In this document: positions 27,949-35,860 of the stretch, piece by piece
Numbering within the stretch: position 1 is the stretch's first letter
Layout of the letters: every line of letters starts with the position of its first letter
DNA from: Mycobacterium attenuatum
GTDB lineage: Bacteria > Actinomycetota > Actinomycetes > Mycobacteriales > Mycobacteriaceae
Assembly (NCBI RefSeq): GCF_900566085.1
Contig: NZ_UPHT01000056.1
Span: forward strand, 1 to 40,508
DNA: 40,508 nucleotides
Direction of reading: 5' to 3'
Made by a program: the position numbers and the translations under genes
Notes under the pieces: model-generated
What the model saw: only the letters and a program-made list of their open reading frames with translations
Told to the model about the DNA's origin: nothing
The model's database searches: none

Positions 27949-28601
27949 GGGCTTGCCTCCCGTTGCGATGCGTCGGCCAGCAGCGCGGTGACAGCGTGGT
28001 CGAGGTCGAGCAGGCCGCGCGCCGACTTGTAGTGGACCAGCGCGCTGATGGTGTCGTGACTGAGCCGCAGCCATCCGGTGTTCGGGTAGTGCTGGGCCAT
28101 CAGCTCGTGCCATACCGCGACCGGCATGTCGTATCGGTCCTCGCAGTCCCAGGATACGTGCTGCACCGAGAAACCGCGCTCGGATTTGACGAAAACCGTT
28201 CCGCTGAAAAGGAATTGGAGATGGATCGCGCCGTCGCGCAGCGCGTGCAGGTACTTGGCCGCGGTCACCTCGAAGTCGTAGGTGCAGTCCAAGGGCAGCG
28301 CCGCGGTGGTGTGGCCGGTGAAACCCGGGACCATGGCGGTGCAATGCTGCCACAGGAAGGTCCGTTGGGTGCGTGCCCAGCGTTCGCGGGGTCCGAACAG
28401 GTCGAGCAGCCCGGCCGCTTCGTCGTCGGAATAGCGCCGGCGTAGCGGTTCGATGCGGACCTGGCAGCGCAGCGCGATGGCGTGCACCGGGTCGTCACCG
28501 CTGGCGGCGATGTCGATGCGGGCGGTGAGCAACGGGCTGACGGTGTACGGCTCGGGCGCCACGTCGAGTACGGCGAACATCAGGTCCATCGGCTGGGTCA
28601 C
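27945..28601 (-). CDS. DUF6084-like hydrogenase-cluster protein
   Basis: This is a protein of 218 residues from GTG 28601, which overlaps the DUF5947 stop as GTGA. It begins VTQPMDLMFAVLDVAPEPY and contains IALRCQVRIEPLRRRYSDDE, WARTQRTFLWQHCTAMVPGF and SWDCEDRYDMPVAVWHELMA. I link it to DUF6084, a family found with actinobacterial hydrogenases, from memory. It is soluble, with no known catalytic motif. A longer upstream start exists but would overlap the previous gene by 90 bp and is out of character. Confidence 0.8.
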   Translation of the reverse strand: MTQPMDLMFAVLDVAPEPYTVSPLLTARIDIAASGDDPVHAIALRCQVRIEPLRRRYSDDEAAGLLDLFGPRERWARTQRTFLWQHCTAMVPGFTGHTTAALPLDCTYDFEVTAAKYLHALRDGAIHLQFLFSGTVFVKSERGFSVQHVSWDCEDRYDMPVAVWHELMAQHYPNTGWLRLSHDTISALVHYKSARGLLDLDHAVTALLADASQREASP

Positions 28602-29224
28602 CGCGGCGTCTCCCGTGCTTGGGCGGCGACCTGGGCGAAGAAGCCGTCGATGAATTCCCGCGCCTGGTGGCCGCCGTCGAAGCCGCGCCACAGCAACCGC
28701 AACCGGCCCACGAACTCGTAGCAGGCGTCGATCGGCACCAGATAGCTTTGCGGAGGCCCAGATTCGGGGACCCGGACCAGCAGCGCCTCGACGTCGTCGG
28801 CCACCAGGCTAAGCCGGGGGTCGGCCCCGCCGAGGGCGTTCCAGGCGTCGAGATCTAGTTCCGATTCGGTAGCGCCGGCCGGACCCGGGTAGAAGGCGAC
28901 GGTGCGGCCGATGGCGGAGTTGGTGAAGAAGAATGCCACCCCGACCGGAATCTGCAGCGCCTCCCACGCTGGCCGGTCGAGAGCGAAATCGGGGAACGCC
29001 AGATACCGGTCCGGCACGGCGCGGTAGCGCAGCTCGGCCTCGGAGTCGGTGAACAGTAGGTAGCAGGCGCGGCAGACGCACATCAGTTGCCGCCCGGCCA
29101 CATTCACCACATGTTGATGCTCGTCGGGTATCGACTCCGAGCACATCTCACATCGCTCGCCGGCCGGTTCGGGAGCCCGCTGGTTGGTCCTGATCCGGGC
29201 CAGGACGTCATAGGGACTGGTCAT
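28598..29224 (-). CDS. DUF5947-like zinc-ribbon protein of the hydrogenase cluster
   Basis: This is a protein of 208 residues from ATG 29224, which overlaps the hhyE stop as ATGA. Near the N terminus are CEMCSESIPDEHQHVVNV and QLMCVCRACYLLF, with Cys at 25, 28, 49, 51 and 54, a likely zinc or iron ribbon. The rest includes LAFPDFALDRPAWEALQIPV and GVAFFFTNSAIGRTVAFYPG. I associate this with DUF5947 of actinobacterial hydrogenase clusters, from memory. No membrane helix is visible. It may assist cluster assembly or electron transfer. Confidence 0.82.
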   Translation of the reverse strand: MTSPYDVLARIRTNQRAPEPAGERCEMCSESIPDEHQHVVNVAGRQLMCVCRACYLLFTDSEAELRYRAVPDRYLAFPDFALDRPAWEALQIPVGVAFFFTNSAIGRTVAFYPGPAGATESELDLDAWNALGGADPRLSLVADDVEALLVRVPESGPPQSYLVPIDACYEFVGRLRLLWRGFDGGHQAREFIDGFFAQVAAQARETPR

Positions 29225-30114
29225 GCCGAAGCTCCCATGGCGTCGGTCACCGCGCAGGGTAGCGCCACCGCGAGCGCGCCGTCGCGGACCAGCAGGGGCA
29301 ACGGGTCGAGGTGCGCGCCGTTCGCGCCGGCACCCGCGCGCACCATGTCGAATCCGGTGTCGCAGCGCGGGCAGTGGAGCAGCCCGCCGGCCAGCGCCGC
29401 ACCGGCCAGCGTGTCGTCACACACCGGGCAGTGATCGCGATAGGCGAAGATGTCGTCGCCGACCCGACACGCCAGCAACGTTGTTCCGACGACGAGGAAA
29501 CCGCCCACCTCGCCGGACTCCAACTCGTCCAGCTCCGCCACCCGATGCCAGGTGGCAGCACTGTGGCCGGTGGAATGCACTCGCGCCAAAAGGGTTTCGG
29601 CCGCGATGACGGTGCCGGGCTTGGTGTTCGTGACCACTTCGATCGAGCAGATCTCCGGTGCGGCCGTCCGGATGGCGTCCTGCACCGCCAGCTCGAGCGT
29701 CACCGCCGACGACGGGCAGGACTTGCAGCTTCCGGTAAACGCCAGCCGCACAACGGTATCGGTGACTTCGAGCAGATCGACGTCGCCGCCGTGCGACCCC
29801 AGGTAGGGCCGCACCCGCTCCAGCGCATTCGACACCCGCCGGTGCACATCATGGGGGTGCAGGCCGTGTACCAGGAGCAGGCTGGCCACCAGGTCGTCGG
29901 TGGCCAGCCGCTCGGCTAACGCGGCATCGCTAAGCAACCCCATGATCCGTTCCAGCCCGGCCCCGTAGAGTCCGACCACCTCGCGGACCAGCTGTTGGGC
30001 CCGTTCGTGCGCGGCCGTCCCGGTGGCCGCGCACGAATCCAGCAACGTCTGGATTCGATCGCCCGCGGTGCGCCATTGTGTGTCGTTCTCGGGGGTATCC
30101 GGGCGATCGGCCAT
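29221..30114 (-). CDS. hhyE: HhyE-type iron-sulfur protein: NifU-like plus Rieske-like domains
   Basis: This is a protein of 297 residues. Residues about 91-150 are a NifU C-terminal-type domain with the Cys130-x-x-Cys133 pair (FTGSCKSCPSSAV), preceded by VRPYLGSHGGDVDLLEV. Residues about 190-285 have Rieske spacing, but the ligand motifs are CPVC (229-232) and CPRC (248-251) where Rieske proteins have CxH and CxxH. So all four probable ligands are Cys, which would fit a rubredoxin-like or modified centre. M. smegmatis HhyE (MSMEG_2718) is predicted to carry electrons from the hydrogenase to the respiratory chain. The ATG at 30114 has AAAGGAG upstream and follows hhyL by 83 bp. Confidence 0.88.
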   Translation of the reverse strand: MADRPDTPENDTQWRTAGDRIQTLLDSCAATGTAAHERAQQLVREVVGLYGAGLERIMGLLSDAALAERLATDDLVASLLLVHGLHPHDVHRRVSNALERVRPYLGSHGGDVDLLEVTDTVVRLAFTGSCKSCPSSAVTLELAVQDAIRTAAPEICSIEVVTNTKPGTVIAAETLLARVHSTGHSAATWHRVAELDELESGEVGGFLVVGTTLLACRVGDDIFAYRDHCPVCDDTLAGAALAGGLLHCPRCDTGFDMVRAGAGANGAHLDPLPLLVRDGALAVALPCAVTDAMGASA

Positions 30115-30197
30115 GCGTCACTCCTTTGGATGGTGATGACCCGGCCCCCGCACGCGGGAGGTGCCCCCAGCGCCCGGCTTCGCCGCGCCTGCGATCA

Positions 30198-31997
30198 TCA
30201 CGCCTCGATGGGTGACTGCGTCGGCGTGTGCAGTCTCTCGAGTGTCTTGCCCTTACCCAGGTACATGTGTACGCCGCAGGGCAGGCACGGATCGAAGCTG
30301 CGTACCGTACGCATCACGTCGATTCCCTTGAAGTTCTCTCGGCTGTTCTCCTCGAAGATCGGCTGACCCTGTACCGCGTCTTCGTAGGGGCCCGGCGTGC
30401 CGTAGCTGTCGCGCGGGTTGGCGTTCCACGGGGTAGGTGGGTACGGGTGGTAGTTGGCGATCTTGCCGTCGCGGATCACCATGTGGTGGCTGAGAACGCC
30501 GCGCACCGCCTCGGTGAACCCGCAGCCGATGGCCTCGTCGGGCACCTCGAACTTCTCCCACGTCTTGGTACGTCCGGCGCGGATTTCGGCCAACGCCTTT
30601 TCGGCGAAGTGCAGCGCGCACGCCGCCGCGTAGGCCTGGAAGTAGGTGCGGGCCCGGTCGCGTTCGATGGTGTTGCTGCCGTGCCTGGGCACCTTCCATT
30701 CGAATTCGACCGGACCTTTCAGGGCGGTCTTGGGCAAGTTGATCTTGACGCTGTTGCCGGTCGCCTTGACGTAGCCGATGTCGACCAGGCCGGCCAGCGC
30801 CGTGGCCCACAGCCGGGCCAATGGGCCGCCGCCGGTGTCCAGCGCCAGGTGGTCCGTGCCGTCGAACCAGCGCGGTGACATCACCCAGCTGTACTTGCCG
30901 CCGTCCATGTCCCGCTTCTGCGGATGGGGGTTGGTGTGCTGGTTCCACGGGTGGCGCCGATCCACCGCGTTACCCAGCGGATCGGTCTTGACGAACATCT
31001 CCTGATCGGTCCAGTCATCGTAATATGAACTGCCCAAAAGGATTCGGATGCCCAGGTTGATGTCCACCAGCGAGTGGGTGACCAGCTCGCCGTCGACCAC
31101 CACGCCCGGGGTGACGAACATCGCATTGCCCCAGCGCTCCATGTCCTTGTAGGCGAAGTTGCACACCTCGGGATCCTGGAAGGAACCCCAGCAGCCCAGC
31201 AGCGTGCGCCGCAGCCCAACCTTCTCGTAGCCGGGCAGGGCGTCGTAGAAGAAGTCGAACAGGTCGTCGTGCATGGGCACGACCTTCTTCATGAACTCGA
31301 CGTAGCGCATCAGCCGGGTCATGTAGTCGGTCATCAACTGCACGGTGGCGGTGGTGCCGATGCCGCCGGGGTACAGCGTCGAGGGATGCACGTGGCGACC
31401 CTCCATGAGGCAGAACATTTCTCGGGTCCAACGGCTGACCTGTAGCGCCTCCCGGTAGAACTCGCCGCTGAACGGGTTGAGCGAGCGCATGATGTCGGCG
31501 ATGGTCCGATAGCCGTGCGCGTCGGCATGCGGCGCATCGGTCTGCTCCGCCTTGGCCAGCACGCCGGGATTGGTCTCGGCGACCATCTTCTCGCAGAAGT
31601 CCACGCCGACCAGGTTCTCCTGGAAGATGTTGTGGTCGAACATGTATTCCGCGGCTTCGCCGAGGTTGATCAGCCATTCGCCGAGGTGTGGCGGCTTGAC
31701 GCCGTAGGCCATGTTCTGGGTGTAGCAGGAACACGTGGCGTGGTTGTCGCCGCAGATGCCGCAGATGCGGCTGGTGATGAAGTGGGCGTCGCGAGGGTCC
31801 TTGCCCTTCATGAAGATCGAGTAACCGCGGAAGATCGACGAGGTGCTGTGGCACTCGACGACTTCTTTGTTCTCGAAGTCGATCTTGGTGTAGATGCCTA
31901 GGCTGCCCACGATCCGGGTGATCGGATCCCAGGCCATTTCGACGAGCTGGCCGGGTTCGCGCTTGGCGGTGGTCGGCTCGGGGATGATAGTTGTCAT
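30198..31997 (-). CDS. hhyL: [NiFe]-hydrogenase large subunit, group 1h (actinobacterial high-affinity type)
   Basis: This is a protein of 599 residues. The NiFe-binding Cys pairs are Cys79/Cys82 in SRICGICGDNHATCSCY and Cys571/Cys574 in DPCLPCGVH. RICGICGDNHATC is characteristic of group 1h (Hhy, formerly group 5), which oxidises H2 at atmospheric levels in Streptomyces, Rhodococcus and M. smegmatis. A 22-residue tail after His577 is the expected substrate of the maturation protease. The ATG at 31997 lies 39 bp after hhyS. There is no export signal, so orientation to the membrane depends on partners. Full length and intact. Confidence 0.97.
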   Translation of the reverse strand: MTTIIPEPTTAKREPGQLVEMAWDPITRIVGSLGIYTKIDFENKEVVECHSTSSIFRGYSIFMKGKDPRDAHFITSRICGICGDNHATCSCYTQNMAYGVKPPHLGEWLINLGEAAEYMFDHNIFQENLVGVDFCEKMVAETNPGVLAKAEQTDAPHADAHGYRTIADIMRSLNPFSGEFYREALQVSRWTREMFCLMEGRHVHPSTLYPGGIGTTATVQLMTDYMTRLMRYVEFMKKVVPMHDDLFDFFYDALPGYEKVGLRRTLLGCWGSFQDPEVCNFAYKDMERWGNAMFVTPGVVVDGELVTHSLVDINLGIRILLGSSYYDDWTDQEMFVKTDPLGNAVDRRHPWNQHTNPHPQKRDMDGGKYSWVMSPRWFDGTDHLALDTGGGPLARLWATALAGLVDIGYVKATGNSVKINLPKTALKGPVEFEWKVPRHGSNTIERDRARTYFQAYAAACALHFAEKALAEIRAGRTKTWEKFEVPDEAIGCGFTEAVRGVLSHHMVIRDGKIANYHPYPPTPWNANPRDSYGTPGPYEDAVQGQPIFEENSRENFKGIDVMRTVRSFDPCLPCGVHMYLGKGKTLERLHTPTQSPIEA

Positions 31998-32036
31998 CGA
32001 AGTGTCTCCGTCTGAGCTGAGATTGGAGCGCTTGAC

Positions 32037-33092
32037 CTACCAGGTGCGCTGCGCGCCGGTGGTCAGTTTGTCGCCCTTGTGGCGCCAGCGCGGCTCTTTG
32101 TCCAGGGTGCGGTTGGTGATGCCCCGCAGGTTGCGAATCACGCTGCCGTACAGGCCCGATGCGGCGGTCGAGACCTTGCCGCCAGGCGGCTCGTCCATGA
32201 ACGGCATGAACTTGTCCGGGAAGCCCGGCATGGTGCAGCCGATGCAGATGCCACCGACGTTCGGGCAACCGCCGACGCCATTGATCCAGCCGCGCTTGGG
32301 CACGTTGCATTTCACAACGGGACCCCAACAGCCAAGTTTCACAATGCATTTCGGCGACCCATATTCGGTGGCGAAGTCGCCCTGCTCGTAGTAACCGGCT
32401 CGGTCGCAGCCCTCGTGCACGGTTTGGCCGAACAGCCACTTGGGTCGCAGCGCGTCGTCGAGCGGAATCATCGGCGCCTGGCCGGTCGCCATGTAGAGCA
32501 GGTAGGTCAGCGTCTCGGCGAGGTTGTCGGGATGAATCGGGCAACCGGGCACGCAGACGATCGGGATGCCGGCCTTGCTCTTCCAATCCCAGCCGAGGTA
32601 GTCGGGAACACCCATCGCGCCGGTGGGGTTGCCGGCCATGGCGTGAATGCCGCCATAGGTGGCGCAGGTCCCGACGGCCACGACCGCGGTGGCCTTGGGT
32701 GCCAGCCGGTCGAGCCACTCGCTGGTGGTGATCGGCTGGCCGGTGGCCGGGTCGTTGCCGAACCCGCACCAATAGCCCTCGTCCTTGATTTTTTCGTTGG
32801 GTATCGACCCCTCGACGACGAGCACGAAGGGGTCCAACTCGCCGCGATCGGCTTTGAAGAACCAGGCGAGGAAGTCGTCCGCCCCGCCGGTGGGCCCGCA
32901 TTCGAAGTCGATCAACGGCCAGTGGACGGCGACCTTCGGGAGGCCGGGAAGCGCTCCCAGGGCAATCTCCTCGACGCTGGGCTGGGTGGCGGCAGTCAAC
33001 GCCACCGAATCGCCGTCACAGCTAAGCCCGGCGTTGATCCATAGAACGTGAATCAGCGCTTCTTCTGCTTTGACTGCTGCTTCTGTCGGCAT
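32037..33092 (-). CDS. hhyS: [NiFe]-hydrogenase small subunit, group 1h
   Basis: This is a protein of 351 residues. It carries the three iron-sulfur clusters that pass electrons away from the NiFe site. Cluster-ligand regions seen are INAGLSCDGD, AVGTCATYGGIHAM, VPGCPIHPDN, EGCDRAGYYEQGDF, CIVKLGCWGPVVKCNVPKRG and CPNVGGICIGCTMPGFPD. In the INAGLSCDGD region the first pair appears as a single Cys followed by Asp, as in the related actinobacterial-type enzyme with an Asp-ligated proximal cluster. No Tat signal (RRxFxK) is present, so it is probably not exported. ATG 33092 is chosen (MPTEAAVKAEEALIHVLW); a GTG 63 bp upstream is unlikely. Confidence 0.96.
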   Translation of the reverse strand: MPTEAAVKAEEALIHVLWINAGLSCDGDSVALTAATQPSVEEIALGALPGLPKVAVHWPLIDFECGPTGGADDFLAWFFKADRGELDPFVLVVEGSIPNEKIKDEGYWCGFGNDPATGQPITTSEWLDRLAPKATAVVAVGTCATYGGIHAMAGNPTGAMGVPDYLGWDWKSKAGIPIVCVPGCPIHPDNLAETLTYLLYMATGQAPMIPLDDALRPKWLFGQTVHEGCDRAGYYEQGDFATEYGSPKCIVKLGCWGPVVKCNVPKRGWINGVGGCPNVGGICIGCTMPGFPDKFMPFMDEPPGGKVSTAASGLYGSVIRNLRGITNRTLDKEPRWRHKGDKLTTGAQRTW

Positions 33093-33174
33093 AATGCAGC
33101 TTTCCGGGGTCGAGCTGAACACCCCTAACGCTGCCGGAGTCGACCCTCGGCCCACTTGCGCAGCGCTATTTTTG

Positions 33175-33204
33175 GGTCTACTCCCTGTCGTTGTGCATTG
33201 TCAA
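33175..33204 (-). promoter_or_regulatory. Predicted SigA-type promoter of hhyS
   Basis: On the minus strand, -35 is TTGACA (33204-33199) and -10 is TAGACC (33180-33175), with 18 bp between. The -35 is a perfect consensus and the -10 is weak. It is about 83 bp upstream of the hhyS start in the 273-bp gap after hypB. Confidence 0.5.
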
Positions 33205-33214
33205 TGGTTCGCAG
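33198..33214 (-). promoter_or_regulatory. Island 17-bp motif over the hhyS -35
   Basis: The minus strand reads CTGCGAACCATTGACAA, overlapping the predicted -35. The left half matches the other copies exactly; the right half is weaker. Binding here would affect polymerase directly. Confidence 0.5.
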
Positions 33215-33319
33215 GTGGCAACCGATTCGGCGGCCGATCGACGGCTGTTGCATAGCCTATCTTTGTTGTTTACCGGCAGTGCCAGAACGGAATTCGCAAT
33301 CCGGCCGGCTACTTCATCG

Positions 33320-33336
33320 ATGCGAACCGTTTGCAA
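33320..33336 (+). promoter_or_regulatory. Second copy of the 17-bp motif upstream of hhyS
   Basis: The plus strand reads ATGCGAACCGTTTGCAA, the best match to the shared consensus and to a Nur-like TTGCAA half. It lies 117-138 bp upstream of the -35, in inverted orientation to the other copy. Confidence 0.55.
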
Positions 33337-33365
33337 TTGACGTAATGCCAGCACCCCATGCCGCC

Positions 33366-34130
33366 CTATTCGGGGTCTGCGCCGCGGGCGAAACGGCGTA
33401 ACCAGCCGAACCAGTCGGCCATCCCCGCGCCGGTGCGTGCGCTGACCGGCATGATCGCCGCGGTCGTATTCACTTGGCGGACATGGGCAATGTATGCGTC
33501 CACATCGGCGTCCAGGTGGGGGACCAGGTCAATCTTGTTGAGCAGCACCACATCCACCGAACGAAACATGACCGGATACTTCAGCGGTTTGTCCTCGCCT
33601 TCGGTGACGGAGTACACCATGGCCTTAGCGTGCTCGCCGACGTTGAATTCGGCAGGGCAGACCAGGTTGCCGACGTTTTCGATGATCACCAGGTCCAGAC
33701 CGGGCAGGTCCAGACCCGGCAGGGCGCGGTTGACCATGGGCGCGTCCAGGTGGCATTCACCGCCGAAACCGTTGCTGGTGTTGAGCAGCGACACCTGGGC
33801 GCCGCGGCCGCTGAGCTTGGCGGCGTCCAGGTCGGTGGCTATGTCACCCTCGATCACCCCGATCGCGAACTCGCCGGCGAGCTCGTCGAGCGTGGCTTGC
33901 AGCACGGTGGTCTTTCCCGACCCGGGCGAGCTCATGAGGTTGAGCGCGCGGATGCCATTGGTGTCGAAGGCCGCCCGGTTGATAGCGGCCCGGGCGTCAT
34001 TTTCGGCGAAGATGTCTTCGAGCACATCGATGCGCGCAGCGCCGGTCTGGTACCCGGTGTGGTCCCAGTGCTCGTGCTCATGCTGGTGAACGTGCACGGT
34101 CCCGTCGTCATGGCGGTGAAACCTACCCAT
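33366..34130 (-). CDS. hypB: Nickel-insertion GTPase HypB with a His-rich N terminus
   Basis: This is a protein of 254 residues. HypB works with HypA to insert nickel into the hydrogenase large subunit. The P-loop SSPGSGKTT is at about residues 67-75; other motifs are VIEGDIATDLDA, FGGECHLDAPMV (metal site at the dimer interface), IENVGNLVCPAEFNVGE and LLNKIDL. The first 25 residues contain eight His (FHRHDDGTVHVHQHEHEHWD), suggesting nickel storage. ATG 34130 is preceded by AAAGG; a GTG three codons upstream is the alternative. Just before IENVGN the sequence GLDLPGLDL is a small tandem duplication. hypA precedes by 12 bp. Confidence 0.96.
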   Translation of the reverse strand: MGRFHRHDDGTVHVHQHEHEHWDHTGYQTGAARIDVLEDIFAENDARAAINRAAFDTNGIRALNLMSSPGSGKTTVLQATLDELAGEFAIGVIEGDIATDLDAAKLSGRGAQVSLLNTSNGFGGECHLDAPMVNRALPGLDLPGLDLVIIENVGNLVCPAEFNVGEHAKAMVYSVTEGEDKPLKYPVMFRSVDVVLLNKIDLVPHLDADVDAYIAHVRQVNTTAAIMPVSARTGAGMADWFGWLRRFARGADPE

Positions 34131-34142
34131 TTTGAACACCTT

Positions 34143-34478
34143 TCACGAGACATCCAGCGACGTCACCAGGAATTCATTGCCGCGGAGCACCTCGACGTCG
34201 GGACTGTCGCAGTGCGGGCACCAGATCAACCAGGCTGAGGTTAGTTCCGATTGCCGGCCGCAGGCACGGCAGCGCACCTCGGCGGTGACGCATTCCAGTT
34301 CGAGTTCGGCGTCGGCCATGTTCTCCGACTCGCGCACCAGCGTCCAGCAGAATGACAGGGATTCCGGGACCACCTGGCGAAGTGCGCCGACGCGCACGCG
34401 AACGACGTCGACGTGGCGTCCGTCGGCATGCGTCCGGACCACACCGGCGATCGCTTCGCACAGGGCGAACTCATGCAT
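34143..34478 (-). CDS. hypA: Nickel metallochaperone HypA
   Basis: This is a protein of 111 residues. It starts MHEFALCEAI, and Met1-His2-Glu3 is the nickel-binding N terminus of the family, which fixes the start at 34478 rather than at the longer upstream frame. The structural zinc site is CRACG followed by IWCPHC. HypA delivers nickel with HypB. nicT ends 121 bp upstream on the same strand and hypB begins 12 bp downstream, so the three form a probable nickel-supply unit. Confidence 0.96.
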   Translation of the reverse strand: MHEFALCEAIAGVVRTHADGRHVDVVRVRVGALRQVVPESLSFCWTLVRESENMADAELELECVTAEVRCRACGRQSELTSAWLIWCPHCDSPDVEVLRGNEFLVTSLDVS

Positions 34479-34599
34479 GACCGTGCCCCGCGTGCCTGCG
34501 GGTCGACGAGCCCATGAGCCTGTTCTACACCGTCGGCAACCAACGGGGCTATCTCGCCGCGACCGGCGACGGAATGTGGCTGAGTGCGAACCCGAGCCG

Positions 34600-35736
34600 T
34601 CAGGCCGCGCTGTCGGCCGCCGGGAGCCACTTTTCTTCGATGCGGCCCACGCGCCAGACAAGCAGGGCGACGGCCCAGGTGACCACGAACATGCCGACGA
34701 CGGCGAAGCCGACCATGTTCAGGTCCAGCCCGGCGACCCACTGCCAGAACGAGCCCTGCCAGCCGAATTCACCGGCGAACAGGCCGAGCAGTTCCACGCT
34801 GCCGATCAGCAGCGCGACCGCGACCGACAGCGCGGTGACGGTGATGTTGTAGTAGATCTTTCGCACCGGGCTGGCGAACGCCCAGCCGTAGGCGAAGTTC
34901 ATGAACGAACCGTCGATGGTGTCCAGCAGGCACATGCCCGCGGTGAACAGCACCGGCAAGCACAAGATGGCGTACCAGGGCAGGCCGGCCGCCGCGCTGG
35001 TGCCCGCCAGGACCAGCAGCGCGATTTCGGTGGCGGTGTCGAAGCCCAGGCCGAACAGCAATCCCACCGGATACATGTGCCAGGACTTGGTGATCGAGCC
35101 GGTGAACCGGCCCAGGAATCGGTTGATCAGCCCGCGATTGTCCAGCTGTTGCTCCAGTTCGGCTTCGTTGAACTCGCCATGCCGCAACCGGAGGAACACC
35201 CGCAGGATGCCGACCAGCACGACGACATTGAGCACGGCGATCAGATACAGGAACAGCCCCGAGACGCCGGTGCCGATCAGACCCGTGTAGTGGTGCAACG
35301 CCGAAGAGTCGTCGCGGACCGGCCCCACGATGGTCTTGACTCCGCTCGCCAGCAGGATTGCCAGCGCGAAGACGACCGTGGAGTGGCCCAGCGAGAAAAA
35401 GAACCCGGTGGCCAGCGGCCGCTGTCCGTCGTTCATCAGCTTGCGGGTGGTGTTGTCGATGGCGGCGATGTGGTCGGCGTCAAAGGCGTGCCGCATGCCG
35501 AGCGTATATGCGGTCACGCCGATGCCGATGCCAAATGCCTTGCCGCCTACGGCGAGTCGCGCGGGCTCCACCAGGCCAATGAGGATGATCCAGCCGACCA
35601 GGTGCAGCGCGACGATGACGGCCAACATCGATGCCAGACGCCACCACTCCGCTGGTGCCAGGACGCCGAGCATCCGGCAGAAACCTGTCGACTGGGAGGG
35701 ATCTGACGGGCGCCGGTTGAGTTCTCTACGGGCCAT
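34600..35736 (-). CDS. nicT: NiCoT-family nickel/cobalt permease NicT
   Basis: This is a protein of 378 residues with about eight transmembrane segments (for example MLAVIVALHLVGWIILIGLV and LFLYLIAVLNVVVLVGILRV). The NiCoT signature RHAFDADHIAAIDN, with His83 and Asp88/His89 in transmembrane segment 2, is essential for Ni2+ selectivity. LGHSTVVFALAI and LGFDTATEIALL are also conserved. It is the counterpart of M. tuberculosis Rv2856. Here it heads the nickel-hydrogenase block and presumably supplies HypA/HypB. The ATG at 35736 is preceded by AAGGACC. Confidence 0.95.
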   Translation of the reverse strand: MARRELNRRPSDPSQSTGFCRMLGVLAPAEWWRLASMLAVIVALHLVGWIILIGLVEPARLAVGGKAFGIGIGVTAYTLGMRHAFDADHIAAIDNTTRKLMNDGQRPLATGFFFSLGHSTVVFALAILLASGVKTIVGPVRDDSSALHHYTGLIGTGVSGLFLYLIAVLNVVVLVGILRVFLRLRHGEFNEAELEQQLDNRGLINRFLGRFTGSITKSWHMYPVGLLFGLGFDTATEIALLVLAGTSAAAGLPWYAILCLPVLFTAGMCLLDTIDGSFMNFAYGWAFASPVRKIYYNITVTALSVAVALLIGSVELLGLFAGEFGWQGSFWQWVAGLDLNMVGFAVVGMFVVTWAVALLVWRVGRIEEKWLPAADSAA

Positions 35737-35775
35737 GTTGGTCCTTGCGGCGGCGGGCGGAACACAACAGGCACG

Positions 35776-35815
35776 ACTGTAAGTTGCCTCAGCAGCTATT
35801 GCAAGTCATTCGCAG
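35776..35815 (-). promoter_or_regulatory. nicT promoter with the 17-bp motif over the -35
   Basis: On the minus strand, -35 is TTGCAA (35804-35799), followed by a 17-bp spacer and -10 TACAGT (35781-35776). The motif CTGCGAATGACTTGCAA (35815-35799) ends exactly on the -35, consistent with repression or WhiB-type activation at that point. Its near edge is 63 nt upstream of the nicT start. Confidence 0.6.
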
Positions 35816-35860
35816 CAACGCTGCGTCGTTCACCGGTGAGCTTGAGCGGCACCGGGCGCG

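Noticed and set aside
31015..32901. A 628-codon minus-strand frame overlapping hhyS and hhyL
   Set aside because: Arg/His/Gln-rich composition typical of a +1 shadow of GC-rich genes; the two hydrogenase subunits fully explain the DNA.
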